Positions 63,763 through 64,000 of a stretch of DNA of 64,000 nt are shown one piece after another. The position numbers were made by a program, and so were the translations under genes. Position 1 is the first letter of the stretch. Each line of letters begins with the position of its first letter. The stretch covers positions 12,619,741 through 12,683,740 of the forward strand of contig OX459110.1 of the NCBI GenBank assembly GCA_949775045.1. The letters are read 5' to 3'. The stretch comes from Metridium senile. Its lineage: Eukaryota > Cnidaria > Anthozoa > Actiniaria > Metridiidae. Below the pieces are notes generated by a model. The model did no database searches, was not told where the DNA came from, and saw only the letters and a list, made by a program, of their open reading frames with translations.

Positions 63763-64000
63763 CATTATTGTCATCATCATCATCATCATCAACATTATTG
63801 TCATCATCATCATCATCATCAATAACATTATTGTCATCATCATCATCATCAATAACATTATTGTCATCATCATCATCATCAATAACATTATTGTCATCAT
63901 CATCATCATCAATAACATTATTGTCATCATCATCATCATCAATAACATTATTGTCATCATCATCATCATCAATAACATTATTGTCATCATCATCATCATC
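63763..64000. repeat. Minisatellite continues to the window edge
   Basis: The same TCA/ATAACATTATTG units resume after the insertions, here very uniform, and run off the end; full length unknown. Confidence 0.97.

Overview
The window is animal nuclear DNA: intron-rich genes, tRNA-derived SINEs, non-LTR retrotransposon fragments, many hairpin MITEs and abundant microsatellites in an AT-rich background. Single-exon class A GPCRs, TAA-targeting LINEs with a restriction-like endonuclease, Penelope remnants and deeply conserved, animal-like exon structures fit a cnidarian, probably an anthozoan such as a coral or sea anemone. That assignment is inference; no marker gene names the species.

Layout. 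1-1 kb: a 5'-truncated LINE fragment held between two (TAA)n arrays. 4.0-5.1 kb: an intronless rhodopsin-class GPCR. 5.1-23.3 kb: no host gene recognised; tandem repeats, minisatellites, hairpin elements, an RT fragment of a second LINE type (17.9 kb), a second TAA-bounded LINE fragment (20.2 kb), another LINE tail and a SINE. 23.3-31.2 kb, minus strand: a complete atypical E2F (E2F7/E2F8 type) in 12 exons with two DNA-binding domains. 31.2-32.0 kb: a short head-to-head promoter region with E2F-like and CCAAT motifs. 32.0 kb to the right edge, plus strand: the nucleoporin NUP205, 34 exons in view (2008 codons); only the extreme C-terminus lies outside. Its last visible intron is filled by a minisatellite of more than 3 kb that runs off the window.

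The two large genes are divergently transcribed: a cell-cycle transcriptional repressor and an inner-ring scaffold of the nuclear pore. Each appears to carry one minor-spliceosome (U12-type) intron: an AT-AC intron in the E2F gene and a GT-AG intron in NUP205. All exon joins were made by hand and keep reading frame across every junction. NUP205 introns are a collection of mobile DNA: a 2.4-kb foldback, a 2.1-kb TTAA-flanked element with a possible THAP remnant, nested CAGGG-ended elements, pogo-like hairpins, three SINE families, and two tandem duplications that copied an exon end together with its 5' splice site.
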